Made by a program: the position numbers and the translations under genes | Assembly: GCF_011764445.1 (NCBI RefSeq) | Contig: NZ_BLPG01000001.1 | Coordinates: 3,410,001-3,474,000, forward strand | Direction: 5' to 3' | Length of the DNA stretch: 64,000 nt | Origin: Phytohabitans rumicis | Lineage (GTDB): Bacteria > Actinomycetota > Actinomycetes > Mycobacteriales > Micromonosporaceae | The notes under the pieces: generated by a model | What the model saw: the letters and a program-made list of their open reading frames with translations, nothing else | Told to the model about the DNA's origin: nothing | The model's database searches: none | Shown here: one piece after another, positions 18,256 to 26,612 of the stretch | How positions within the stretch are numbered: position 1 is the first letter of the stretch | Layout of the letters: every line of letters starts with the position of its first letter

Positions 18256-18746
18256 AGCGTCAGGCGGAGCGCCAGCAGGTCCACGCCCGGCAGCGGCGAC
18301 CAGTCCCGGTCGGGCGTGCGTACGAAGCCCAGCCGCGCGTAGAGCCGGTGCGCCGGCTCGGCGTGCCCCTTCCGTACGCAGATCACGATGGCGTGGCAGC
18401 CCAACTCGCTCGCCCGGTCGACGCAGGCCCGCACCAGCGCCGCGCCGACGCCCCTGCCCTGGCCGGCCGGATCCACCGCCAGCATGCGGAACTCGGCCTC
18501 GCCCGCCCCGGACAGCTCCGCGTACGCCGTGCCGGGCAGCACGAACGTGACCGAGCCCAGCACGGTGTCGGCCTCGTCCACGGCCACCAGCATCTCGCCA
18601 GCCGCTGCCCGTGGCGCCACGTCGGCGAGCACCTGCCCGTACCCGTGCTCGCCCTTGAGCTGCCCGTCCGCCTCGTACGCGGCCACGCTGACCCGCGCGA
18701 TCGCCTCGAAGTCGTCGGGGCGGGCGGGACGAACCCGCACCGTCAC
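18252..18746 (-). CDS. GNAT family N-acetyltransferase
   Basis: 164 residues from GTG 18746, which overlaps the TGA of the carrier-protein gene (GTGA). The acetyl-CoA loop GQGRGVGAAL is at about 94-103, after the strand EFRMLAVDPA. RLYARLGF near the C-terminus is the usual last helix. The longer open frame upstream is a shadow of the carrier gene. Substrate unknown. Translational coupling to the biotinyl/lipoyl carrier may be only genomic packing. Confidence 0.85.
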   Translation of the reverse strand: MTVRVRPARPDDFEAIARVSVAAYEADGQLKGEHGYGQVLADVAPRAAAGEMLVAVDEADTVLGSVTFVLPGTAYAELSGAGEAEFRMLAVDPAGQGRGVGAALVRACVDRASELGCHAIVICVRKGHAEPAHRLYARLGFVRTPDRDWSPLPGVDLLALRLTL

Positions 18747-18958
18747 TCGATCACCGCGATCAGGTCGCCCTCCTGGACGACGTCGCCCTCGTTGACCGCG
18801 AGTTGCCGCAAAACGCCATCCGTCTCCGCGATCACCGGGATCTCCATCTTCATGGACTCCAGGATGACCAGGGTGTCGCCCTCCGCCACCGGGTCGCCGG
18901 CCGACGCCACGACCTTCCACACGTTCGCGACCATCTCGGCGCGGATCTCCTCGGCCAT
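18743..18958 (-). CDS. biotin/lipoyl attachment carrier protein (TB7.3-like)
   Basis: 71 residues forming one biotinyl domain. The modified lysine lies in ESMKME at 34-39, and the two halves show the barrel-sandwich repeat (GDPVAEGDTL and GDVVQEGDLI). It matches in size and motif the stand-alone biotinylated protein TB7.3 (Rv3221c), which lies beside the sigH/rshA genes in M. tuberculosis. It would carry carboxyl groups for an acyl-CoA carboxylase encoded elsewhere. Confidence 0.9.
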   Translation of the reverse strand: MAEEIRAEMVANVWKVVASAGDPVAEGDTLVILESMKMEIPVIAETDGVLRQLAVNEGDVVQEGDLIAVIE

Positions 18959-19054
18959 CCTGCGGCCCTCCCTCGTGAGCGGAGTGTAGGTGCGTCGGTA
19001 TCAAATCATGCCCGGCTACTATCCGGGTGTTCCGTCTACGTCCGGGAGGGCACC

Positions 19055-19129
19055 ATGGCGAAGAAGTCACGCAAGAAGAAGGCTCGCAAGAAGAGCGCCG
19101 CCAATCACGGCAAGCGCCCCAACTCCTGA
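19055..19129 (+). CDS. 50S ribosomal protein bL37
   Basis: Only 24 residues, beginning MAKKSRKKKARKKS and ending ANHGKRPNS, with a strong GGGAGGG site four bases before the ATG. Size, high lysine/arginine content and the ANHGKRPN tail match bL37, the tiny large-subunit protein found in mycobacterial ribosome structures. The position between the biotinyl carrier and rshA also matches the mycobacterial gene order as I recall it. A perfect hairpin follows 9 bases after the stop. Confidence 0.88.
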   Translation: MAKKSRKKKARKKSAANHGKRPNS

Positions 19130-20419
19130 TCTCGCAGGCGCGGGGCGTCTGTCGCAGACGCCCCGCGGGCGCTGTCCAGCACCGCCACCGCGACCAGGAG
19201 CACCGCCAGGCGCAGGCCGATCGCCTCCTGGATGCCGAAGCGCCAGTACTCCCCCGCGCCGAACCAGATCCCCGCCAGCAGGCTCACCGCCGAGGCGCCG
19301 GCGACCGCCAGGCCGATCCAGGCCAGCGCGCCGCGCCGCAGTAGCGCGGCCAGCACCGCCAGCGCCAGCGCGACCGCCAGCACCGGCAACACCCACGAGC
19401 GCGGCGGAAACACCAGCTTCTCCACCGCGACCGGCACGACCCGCGTGGTCTTGGCGTAGTCCGCCCCGCCACCGACAGCCGGACCACGTCCCTGGTCTGC
19501 CGCGCGAAGACCGCCGGCTCCGCCAGCGCGTACCGCTGCCAGATGTCCGGCGCGTTCCGTTCCCCCATGCCTTGATCTCCGGGCACTGGGCGTAGGCGAC
19601 CGCGAACCTCGCGGTCTCCCACGACGGCCCGGCGGCGATCTCCTCCATGCCCGCGCACGACGGCATCCCGAACTCCCGCTGGAAGATCGCCTTCACCTCG
19701 GGGTCGGGCAGAACGTGCAGCCGCAGCCGGAAGAGCAGCAGGCCCTCCTCGTGCCGCACCTCCGGCGTGGCGCTCCAGCCGGTGTAGGTGCGGTCGACGG
19801 CCGGGATGATCGCCGTACCCCAGATGACCGCCGCGGCCAGGACCCCGGCGGCGGCGAGCGCCGCGCGGCGGCGCCGCCCCACCACGACCAGGGCGACGAT
19901 CAGGAAGACGGTCAGGACCCGGATGTCCGGCCTGGTGAACGTCCACCAGACCGCCGTCGCGGTCGCTCCCGCCAAAAACCAGACCGATCGGGTACGTCCC
20001 CAGCGCAGCAACAGTGCGAGGGTGACCACGGCGAGCGAGATCGACAGCGACTCGGACAGGATGGCGAAGTCCCAGTTGGCCACCTGGGGCAGCAGGCCGA
20101 GCAGGAGGACGCCGGTGACCGCCACGCACCGTGCCGCGAGCGTGCGCAGCCAGGTCCACAGCGCCCAGGCCAGCAGCGCCCACGCCACCGTGCCGACCGT
20201 CCACTGCGCGATCGCGCGGGCCTGGTCGTTGGGAAAGATCGCGTAGAACAGCGGCACGCCCCACATGCGCGGGGCGTTGCCGGTGAGCGAGACGAGCCCG
20301 TCACCTCGATACGACACCGAGTCGTACGATGTGAAGACCTTCCCGCGGACGCAGATGACGACCCGGGCCGCGAGGTAGAGGGCCAGGAGGCCGGCCAGCG
20401 CGGCCCGGTGTCTCGACAC
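19105..20419 (-). CDS. polytopic membrane protein, glycosyltransferase-like, two frameshifts as written
   Basis: Start GTG 20419. Adding one base at 19562-19566 and one at 19464-19467 gives 438 residues with about 10 membrane spans. The N-terminus has an Asp soon after the first span (TSYDSVSYRGDG), as in GT-C mannosyltransferase-like proteins, and a soluble loop (QREFGMPSCAGMEEI) lies in the second half. No named family is certain. As read the gene runs to a TGA at 19105 and so overlaps bL37 on the other strand by 25 bases. It follows rshA by 56 bases on the same strand. Confidence 0.65.
19139..19167 (+). terminator. perfect 13-bp hairpin after bL37
   Basis: CGCGGGGCGTCTG (19139-19151) and CAGACGCCCCGCG (19155-19167) are exact inverse complements around loop TCG, starting 9 bases past the bL37 stop. 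There is no T run, which is normal in actinomycetes. It lies inside the restored reading frame of the opposing membrane protein. Confidence 0.7.
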
Positions 20420-20475
20420 AGGCGGGCACGGTACGTCGTCCAGGCGAACAGCCGATGGACTGCGGGTGACCGCGC

Positions 20476-20760
20476 TCAGTCGGGGAGGTACTCCCGCGAG
20501 TCCGCCTCGAAGACCAGCTCGCTGAGGCGTACCCGAAGCCGCTCACGCAGCTCGACGGGCGCCCGCTCGTCGCCGCAGCACCGGGCGACCAGCGCCTTCA
20601 CCTCCTGCTCGATGCCGAACTCCCGCAGGCACGGCGAGCACTCGTCGAGGTGGTCACGGATCAGGTCCCGCCGCTCGTCGGAGCACTCCAGATCGAGGTA
20701 GAGGTAAACCTCGGCGAGTACGTCCCGACAGTCGGTCTCGTGTGGTTCACCGCAACTCAC
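20476..20760 (-). CDS. zinc-binding anti-sigma factor RsrA/RshA
   Basis: 94 residues. Cys11, His37, Cys41 and Cys44 fall at the same numbers as the zinc ligands and redox switch of Streptomyces RsrA; HLDECSPC is the signature HxxxCxxC. Thiol oxidation forms a disulfide, ejects zinc and frees the sigma factor. It follows the sigma gene by 6 bases, so the two are made together. Extra Cys at 3, 26, 61 and 62 are also typical. Confidence 0.95.
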   Translation of the reverse strand: MSCGEPHETDCRDVLAEVYLYLDLECSDERRDLIRDHLDECSPCLREFGIEQEVKALVARCCGDERAPVELRERLRVRLSELVFEADSREYLPD

Positions 20761-20766
20761 GGTCTG

Positions 20767-21387
20767 TCACACCTCCTGGCCGGCGGCTGCGGTGTCGGGC
20801 GACGGGCTGCGATTGAAGCCCCGCTCGGCAGCGTACCGCTCCAGCAGCTTGCGCAGATTGCGCCGGCCGCGGTGCAGCCGGGACATCACGGTGCCGATCG
20901 GCGTGCCCATGATGTCGGCGATCTCCTTGTAGGAGAAGCCCTCGACGTCGGCGAGGTAGACCGCGAGGCGGAACTCCTCCGGCAGCTGCTGCAGAGCGTC
21001 CTTGACGTCACTGTCCGGCAGCCGCTCCAGCGCCTCCGTCTCGGCCGACTTCAGGCCGCTGGAGGTGTGCGACTCCGCTTCGGCGAGCTGCCAATCGGTG
21101 ATCTCCTCGGTCGGCGCCTGGATGGGCTGGCGCTGGCGCCGCCGGTAAGAGTTGATGTAGGTGTTCGTGAGGATCCGGTACAGCCAAGCCTTGAGATTGG
21201 TGCCCTCTTCGAACTGATGGAAGGCCGCGAACGCCTTGAGGAAGGTCTCCTGGACCAGGTCCTCGGCGTCGGCCGGGTTGCGCGTCATGCGCAGGCCGGC
21301 GGCGTACAGCTGGTCGACGAACGGCAGCGCGTCGCGCTCGAAGCGCGCCCGACGCTCGTCGGTCCTCTCCGGTCGGGTCAACCGCAC
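20767..21387 (-). CDS. ECF RNA polymerase sigma factor, SigR/SigH type
   Basis: 206 residues from GTG 21387, preceded by GGGGGGAA. Region 2 (about 23-90) has [17 protein letters not shown] and [14 protein letters not shown]; region 4 (132-185) has [17 protein letters not shown] and VMSRLHRGR. This is the thiol-oxidative-stress sigma factor that drives thioredoxin and mycothiol genes. The frame stays open another 77 codons upstream to 21618. A GTG at 21573 with GGAAG in front could start a longer isoform 62 residues larger, downstream of a SigR-type promoter, as with the unstable sigma-R' of S. coelicolor. Confidence 0.93.
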   Translation of the reverse strand: MRLTRPERTDERRARFERDALPFVDQLYAAGLRMTRNPADAEDLVQETFLKAFAAFHQFEEGTNLKAWLYRILTNTYINSYRRRQRQPIQAPTEEITDWQLAEAESHTSSGLKSAETEALERLPDSDVKDALQQLPEEFRLAVYLADVEGFSYKEIADIMGTPIGTVMSRLHRGRRNLRKLLERYAAERGFNRSPSPDTAAAGQEV

Positions 21388-21594
21388 TTCCCCCCTCGAC
21401 TGTCCCGCCGAGGATACGCGGAACGCCTGGTCGATGCCCGGGGAAGGTGCGCCTGAGTTGTCCGAAGTGATGGACCACTCAGGGCCGTCCAGCAATCGCC
21501 GCACCCGCTCGGCCTCGGGGTTTACCCGGTCCGGGCTTCGCGTGCTGGTTTGCGCCAATTTCTGCCCCCTCACGGATTGTGCTTCCGGGGGTAG

Positions 21595-21621
21595 AACGCC
21601 GTTACGGGGGTCGTGCATTCC
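21595..21621 (-). promoter_or_regulatory. SigR/SigH-type autoregulatory promoter
   Basis: On the minus strand GGAAT (21621-21617), an 18-base spacer and CGTT (21598-21595) match the SigR/SigH consensus GGAAT-N18/19-GTT. It lies upstream of the sigma/anti-sigma pair, as expected for positive autoregulation. Transcription would start near 21588, just upstream of the alternative GTG at 21573. Confidence 0.75.
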
Positions 21622-21648
21622 GCATGGTGCAGGTCGCGGCCGGCACGG

Positions 21649-22263
21649 TCAGCGGGCCCAGCCGTGCTCGCGGAGCCAGTCGACCGCCAGCTTGGCCGTA
21701 CCGGCGGTGTCGCGGCGCAGGTCGTGGCCCGCGCCGGGGCGCACCTCGATCCGTACGCCGGGACCGCCGGCCGGGATGCCGAACGGGTCCCGGTCGCCGT
21801 TGAGCACGAGCGTGGGCAGCCCGGTGTCCAGCTCCTCCTGGCGGGACCGCTCGGGCTTACCCGGCGGGTGCAGCGGAAACGCGAGCGCGACGATGCCCGC
21901 CGCGCCCACCGCACCCGCCGTACGGCAGGCCACCCGGGCGCCGCTCGACCGGCCGCCCACCACCAGCGGCACCCCCGGCGTGACGGCCAGCAGCTCGCGT
22001 ACGACCGCGGTCCACGCCTCGTCGAGGTGACCGGCCGGGGCGGGTGCGCGGCGCCCCGCCACCCGGTACGGCTGCGTCACCCGGACGACGGTGACCTGCG
22101 CCGCGTGCGCGGCGTCACGGAGCGCGACCAGGTCGGGCGCGTTGACCCCACCTCCGGCGCCGTGGCCGAGCACGAGCACGCTCGCCGCCCGTTTCGGCGC
22201 GGGGGCCATCTCGACAATGGCGGTCCCGCGTGGTGTGGCGATCTCACGACTGACGTCTGGCAC
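21649..22263 (-). CDS. alpha/beta hydrolase of the KANL3/Tex30-like group
   Basis: 204 residues. LVLGHGAGGG (30-39) is the oxyanion region and GGRSSGAR holds the nucleophile Ser. The acid is probably in LNGDRDPFG and the His in PGAGHD. The protein is compact, without lid or signal peptide, so it is a cytosolic esterase-like enzyme of unknown substrate. It lies upstream of the sigma factor promoter on the same strand and ends 27 bases before it. Confidence 0.82.
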   Translation of the reverse strand: MPDVSREIATPRGTAIVEMAPAPKRAASVLVLGHGAGGGVNAPDLVALRDAAHAAQVTVVRVTQPYRVAGRRAPAPAGHLDEAWTAVVRELLAVTPGVPLVVGGRSSGARVACRTAGAVGAAGIVALAFPLHPPGKPERSRQEELDTGLPTLVLNGDRDPFGIPAGGPGVRIEVRPGAGHDLRRDTAGTAKLAVDWLREHGWAR

Positions 22264-22291
22264 GTGACCATCGTCGCCCAGGATGGGGTAG

Positions 22292-22690
22292 TCAGCTCGT
22301 GTTAACCGGGATGAGCGTCAGCAGCCGGTCGCGCACCGGCGGCCCGCCACCCTCGATCGGCTCCCCGTCGCGCTGCACCTGGCCGCGCCAGGCCACGAGC
22401 ATCGCCCGGCGCTCCCGCGGCGTCGTGGCGCCCCACACGCCGTGACAGTCGCCGACATCCAGCGCCCACGCCAGACACGACCCCTGCACGTCGCAGGTGC
22501 GGCAGAGCGCCACGGCGGCGTCCGCCGGCTCGCTCGGGGCGGGAAAGAACGTCTCAGGGTCCACGCTCTGGCAGACACCCCGCGTACGCCAGGCGTCGTC
22601 CAATTGCCGCTCACCTAGGGCCCGAAGCAACCTCGGGTCACAACGCGCAGCGGCAACCTCATGCGGGCGTGGCATCCGCGCCCGTGTCAT
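22292..22690 (-). CDS. WhiB-family transcriptional regulator, second copy
   Basis: 132 residues. The cluster ligands are Cys40, Cys63, Cys66 and Cys72, followed by GVWGATTPRERRAML, the turn and basic helix. It differs from whiB1 by a 35-residue N-terminal extension and a 30-residue C-terminal tail, so it belongs to another WhiB class that I cannot name with confidence. It starts 28 bases upstream of the hydrolase gene on the same strand and may head an operon with it. About 235 bases before its start carry no gene. Confidence 0.85.
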   Translation of the reverse strand: MTRARMPRPHEVAAARCDPRLLRALGERQLDDAWRTRGVCQSVDPETFFPAPSEPADAAVALCRTCDVQGSCLAWALDVGDCHGVWGATTPRERRAMLVAWRGQVQRDGEPIEGGGPPVRDRLLTLIPVNTS

Positions 22691-22925
22691 TTACCCACCT
22701 CCCCCGTGGGACCGGCGAAGTAATGGCGTTGCCGTTCGCCCGGTGCGAATCGACACCTCTGCCGGCGCTGTGTTCTATCGCACTCGCGGTACCCAATACA
22801 AGGGGTTGCATCGATCCTGACCGAAAGGCCAAGCGACCATTCACCACGAATACCAGCAAACGACACTGAGCGTGATGGGAGCGCTCCCCAGCGCTCATTT
22901 CTGTACGTGCAGCGTCAGAAGAGCG

Positions 22926-23630
22926 TCAATTCGATCGGCTCATCCGGCGGGCCGGCAAGGGGACGGTCTCGGGCGCCCGCCGTACAAGATCAGGACCATC
23001 ATTGCGTACGTCGCCGACCGCCGGGCCGACCGGGCGGATCTCCAATTCGGCGAGGAACTCGTCGCTCGGCGCGGCCAGGAGTGCCTCCGGCTCGGCTTCG
23101 CTCTCCAGCCAGGCGGCCCAGCGCTGCCAGGGCAGCAGGAGCGGCATCCGGTCGTGCACCAATGCCAGGTCGCCGATCGCCGCCGTGGTGACCACGCTGT
23201 ACGTCAGCCGATCGCTCCACGGCGCCCAGATGCCGGCGAGCGCAAGCACACTCCCGTGCGCGGGCGTCATGAAATATGCCTGCTTTCGGCCGTCGGGGCG
23301 GCGCACCCACTCGTACCAGCCGTCGATCGGAACCAGGCAGCGGCGCTTGGCGAACGACGACGAATAGGCGCTGGAAGATGCCACCGTCTCGGCGCGCGCA
23401 TTGATCATCCGGGCCGCGCCCTTCGCATCCTTTGCCCACGGTGGTACGAGACCCCACCGGGCCGCCGTCAGCACCCGACCGCCGGCCGATTGCGACATCC
23501 GTACGATCGGGGCGGGATCGGTGGGCGCCACGTTGTAATCGGGCGCGAGGGCGCCAACCGTGTCGTCATAAGCCTCGAATAGCGCGCTGAGATCCGCCGC
23601 GCTGCGCGTGGTCGCGTACCGGCCGCACAT
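22926..23630 (-). CDS. SRAP-domain protein (HMCES/YedK family), abasic-site crosslinker
   Basis: 234 residues. The protein starts MCGRYA; after Met removal Cys2 forms a thiazolidine crosslink with abasic sites in single-stranded DNA. Other catalytic-site residues are in DYNVAPT, the Glu of DGWYEW and the His of LVHDRMP. The start is fixed by the need for Cys2. Divergent from aroA with 89 bases between starts. Its neighbour aroA matches the Rv3226c-Rv3227 order of M. tuberculosis. Role: shielding abasic sites during replication. Confidence 0.93.
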   Translation of the reverse strand: MCGRYATTRSAADLSALFEAYDDTVGALAPDYNVAPTDPAPIVRMSQSAGGRVLTAARWGLVPPWAKDAKGAARMINARAETVASSSAYSSSFAKRRCLVPIDGWYEWVRRPDGRKQAYFMTPAHGSVLALAGIWAPWSDRLTYSVVTTAAIGDLALVHDRMPLLLPWQRWAAWLESEAEPEALLAAPSDEFLAELEIRPVGPAVGDVRNDGPDLVRRAPETVPLPARRMSRSN

Positions 23631-23719
23631 GGCCATCACGCTACGCGACCTGTCTCGGTACTCGGGAGAAGCCGGATCGGCGATCACGCATCGTCGGGGC
23701 GGGACGGCAGACTGTACGG

Positions 23720-25017
23720 GTGGCCAACCCCACCGCGACCAGTGCCCCCAACCGTGGACCGCGCCCACCGCGAAGGACCCGGTAACGACGACCATCCGCC
23801 TGCCCGGATCCAAGTCGATGACCGCCCGCGCGCTCGTGCTGAGCGCGATCGCGGACGGGCCCTCGACCCTCCGCCGCCCGCTGCGCGCCCGGGACACCGA
23901 GCTGATGTCCGCCGGGCTGCGCGCCATGGGCTCACACGTGTCCACTCTGGACGACGACCGGTGGGTGGTCCGCCCCCGCCCGTTCGCCGGGCCGGCGCAC
24001 ATCGACGTCGGCCTGGCCGGCACGGTCATGCGGTTCGTGCCGCCGATCGCCGGGCTGGCCAGCGGGCCGGTCACCTTCGACGGCGACCCGCGGGCCCGCC
24101 TGCGACCGCTGGGCCCACTGGTCGAGGCGCTGCGCTCGATCGGCGTGCGGATCGACGCGTCGCAGACCGGCGGGGTGCCGATGACCGTGCACGGCTCGGG
24201 CCGGGTCGCCGGCGGCGAGGTGGTGATCGACGCCTCCGCGTCCAGCCAGTTCGTCTCCGGGCTGCTGCTCGCCGGCGCCGCCTTCGAGCAGGGGATCGTG
24301 GTCCGGCACGTCGGCCCGCCCGTACCCTCGGCGCCGCACCTGCGGATGACGGCGCAGATGCTGCGCGCGGTCGGCGGCGCGGTCGACGACACCACGCCGG
24401 ACGTGTGGGCGGTCCAGCCGGGCAAGCTGTCCGGTCGGGAGTGGCTCATCGAGCCCGACCTGTCCGGCGCCGCGCCGTTCTTCGCCGCCGCGCTCGTCAC
24501 CGGCGGCCAGGTCACGCTGCTCGGCTGGCCGCGCAGCAGCGCCCAGGCCGTCGACCGGCTGCGCGGCCTGCTCGACCAGATGGGCGGCGCGGTGACCCTC
24601 GGCACCGACGGGCTGACCGTGCGGGGCACCGGCACCGTGCACGGGCTCGACGCCGACCTGTCCGACGTCAGCGAGCTGACGCCGGTGCTGGCCGCGCTGG
24701 CCGCGCTCGCCGACTCGCCGTCCCGGCTGCGCGGCGTGGCCCACATCCGCGGGCACGAGACCGACCGCGTGGCCGCGCTCGCCCGCGAACTGAAGGCGCT
24801 GGGCGCCGACGTCACGGAGAGCCACGACGGCCTGGAGATCCGGCCACGGCCGCTGCGCGGGGCGGTCTTCCAGACGTACGACGACCACCGGCTCGCGCAT
24901 GCCGCCGCGGTGATCGGGCTGACCGTGCCCGGCGTCGAGTTGAACGACGTGGCGTGTACGTCCAAGACGCTGCCCGAGTTCCCCGCACTATGGTCTTCGA
25001 TGGTGGCCGGAGTCTGA
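23720..25017 (+). CDS. aroA: 3-phosphoshikimate 1-carboxyvinyltransferase (EPSP synthase), frameshift near start
   Basis: The start is GTG 23720 in one frame; adding one C to the run at 23745-23749 joins it to the main frame and gives 432 residues. Motifs are LPGSKSMTARAL (phosphoshikimate/PEP binding), LAGTVMRFVPP and DDHRLAHAAA. It transfers enolpyruvyl from PEP to shikimate-3-phosphate in the aromatic amino acid pathway. As written the main frame has no good start near its conserved beginning, which supports the missing base. rsgA follows at once, as in mycobacteria. Confidence 0.93.
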
Positions 25018-25027
25018 GGGGGCTGTT

Positions 25028-26040
25028 CTGACGGGGAAGCGGCGGCGGGAGTACGACGAGGACGACGTACGGGTCCGCCCGTCCCGTTCCTCGCGCCCGC
25101 GTACCCGCACCCGCCCACGGCACGACGACGCCGTCGAGGGCTTCGTGGTGGCCGTCGACCGGGGCCGCTACACGTGCGTCGTCGACTCCTCGGACGTGAC
25201 CGCCATGCGGGCCCGGGAGTTAGGCCGCAAGTCGGTGGTGGTCGGCGACCGGGTCTCGCTGGTCGGCGACACCTCCGGCGTACCCGGCGCGCTTGCCCGG
25301 ATTGTCCGGATCAGCGAGCGGACGTCGGTGCTCCGCCGCACCGCCGACGATGACGACAGCACCCCCGAGGGCCGCCTCGAACGCGTCGTGGTCGCCAACG
25401 CCGACCAGCTCGTCATCGTCAGCTCGCTGGCCGACCCGCCGCCGCGCACCGGGTTCATCGACCGCTGCCTCGTGGCCGCGTACGACGCCGACATCGAGCC
25501 GCTGCTCTGCCTCACCAAGGCCGACCTGGCCACGCCCGACGGGGTCCTGGACTACTACGCCGAACTGGACCTGCGGCACGTGCTGTGCCGGCCGGACGCT
25601 TCGTTGGACGACCTGCTCGGGACGCTGACCGACCGGATCTCCGTCCTGGTCGGCCACTCCGGCGTCGGCAAGTCCACCCTCGTCAACCGGATCGTCCCGG
25701 ACGCCGACCGGGCGGTCGGCGTGGTCAGCGCGATCGGCAAGGGCCGGCACACCTCCTCCAGCGCCGTCGCGCTCCGGCTCCCCGCGGACGAGCCCTCCTG
25801 GATCATCGACACCCCGGGGTACGGAGCTTCGGCCTCGCCCACGTCTCCGCGGACAGCCTGCTGCACGGCTTCTCCGACCTGGTCGAGGGGACCGTCGACT
25901 GCCCGACCAACTGCGAGCACACCGGCGCCGAGACGGACTGCGCGCTGGACGCCTGGGTCGCCGCGGGGCACGCCGACGCGCGCCGGCTCCAGTCGTACCG
26001 CCGGTTGTTGGCCTCCCGGGATTCTCAGACCTCCACATAG
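25028..26040 (+). CDS. rsgA: ribosome small-subunit-dependent GTPase A, frameshifted as written
   Basis: An OB-fold domain (VVAVDRGRYTCVVD) is followed by a circularly permuted GTPase: LTKADL (G4), GHSGVGKST (P loop), then DTPG (G3). At G3 the frame breaks; adding one G at 25816-25819 restores DTPGVRSFGL and a C-terminal zinc motif CPTNCEHTGAETDC. The basic N-terminus (TGKRRREYDEDD) is in frame from 25028, where the codon is CTG; the first standard start is GTG 25145, which loses this tail. About 337 residues. It helps mature the 30S subunit. It ends inside the 3' end of the convergent DUF2087 gene. Confidence 0.88.
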
Positions 26041-26561
26041 CCTCCGCTGCGCCAGTAGATGCCGTCCTCGCGCGACATGAGGCTCTCGTCGATCAGCATG
26101 CGGCGCAGGGTCGCGTGGTCGTCGTACCAGGCTCGGAGAATGGCGTCGACGGCGCGTTCCGGATAGCGGACGCCCGGCTCGAAGGCCGCGGCGATGTGCT
26201 CCAGGAGGACGCGGCGCTTGCCGCGTGCGGCCGGCAGCCGCACGATCCGCCCGTCCCGGAGGAAGACCCGCAGCACCGCCGCCTTGGCCCGGTCCGGGTC
26301 GAGGTCGTCCTCGACGATCGGCGGGGGCGCGTGCTCGCGCACCGCCTCCTTGAACGCGTCGGCCTCGACCACGAGGCGGCCGTCCACGGTCACGACGAGG
26401 CCACCCTGCTCCAGTCGGCGCAGCGCGACCACGACCTGCCGGGCCGCCAGGCCGGTACGCGCCGCCACCTCCGAGGGCGTCGCCGCACCGAGTACGACGG
26501 CGGCGAAGACGGTGAGCCGATCCGGCTCGGCGAGCAGTCCACACAGCGCGTCGGGTCTCAT
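26025..26561 (-). CDS. DUF2087-domain helix-turn-helix protein
   Basis: 178 residues from ATG 26561. The N-terminal half reads as an ArsR-like winged helix (LLAEPDRLTVFAAV, then TPSEVAARTGLAARQV). The C-terminal DUF2087 block is seen as DGRIVRLPAARGKRRVLL, ERAVDAILRAWYDDHATLRR and SREDGIYWRSGG. Such proteins are predicted regulators of unknown ligand. The last 16 bases overlap the end of rsgA on the other strand. It diverges from hisN. Confidence 0.8.
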   Translation of the reverse strand: MRPDALCGLLAEPDRLTVFAAVVLGAATPSEVAARTGLAARQVVVALRRLEQGGLVVTVDGRLVVEADAFKEAVREHAPPPIVEDDLDPDRAKAAVLRVFLRDGRIVRLPAARGKRRVLLEHIAAAFEPGVRYPERAVDAILRAWYDDHATLRRMLIDESLMSREDGIYWRSGGYVEV

Positions 26562-26612
26562 ATGCGGGACGCTATCGCGTGTCGACCCCCGACATCCGCT
26601 ACCTTTCCCGCC

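Noticed and set aside
22926-25118. 730-codon minus-strand frame covering aroA
   Set aside because: Only its last 234 codons (SRAP protein) are real; the rest is antisense to aroA.
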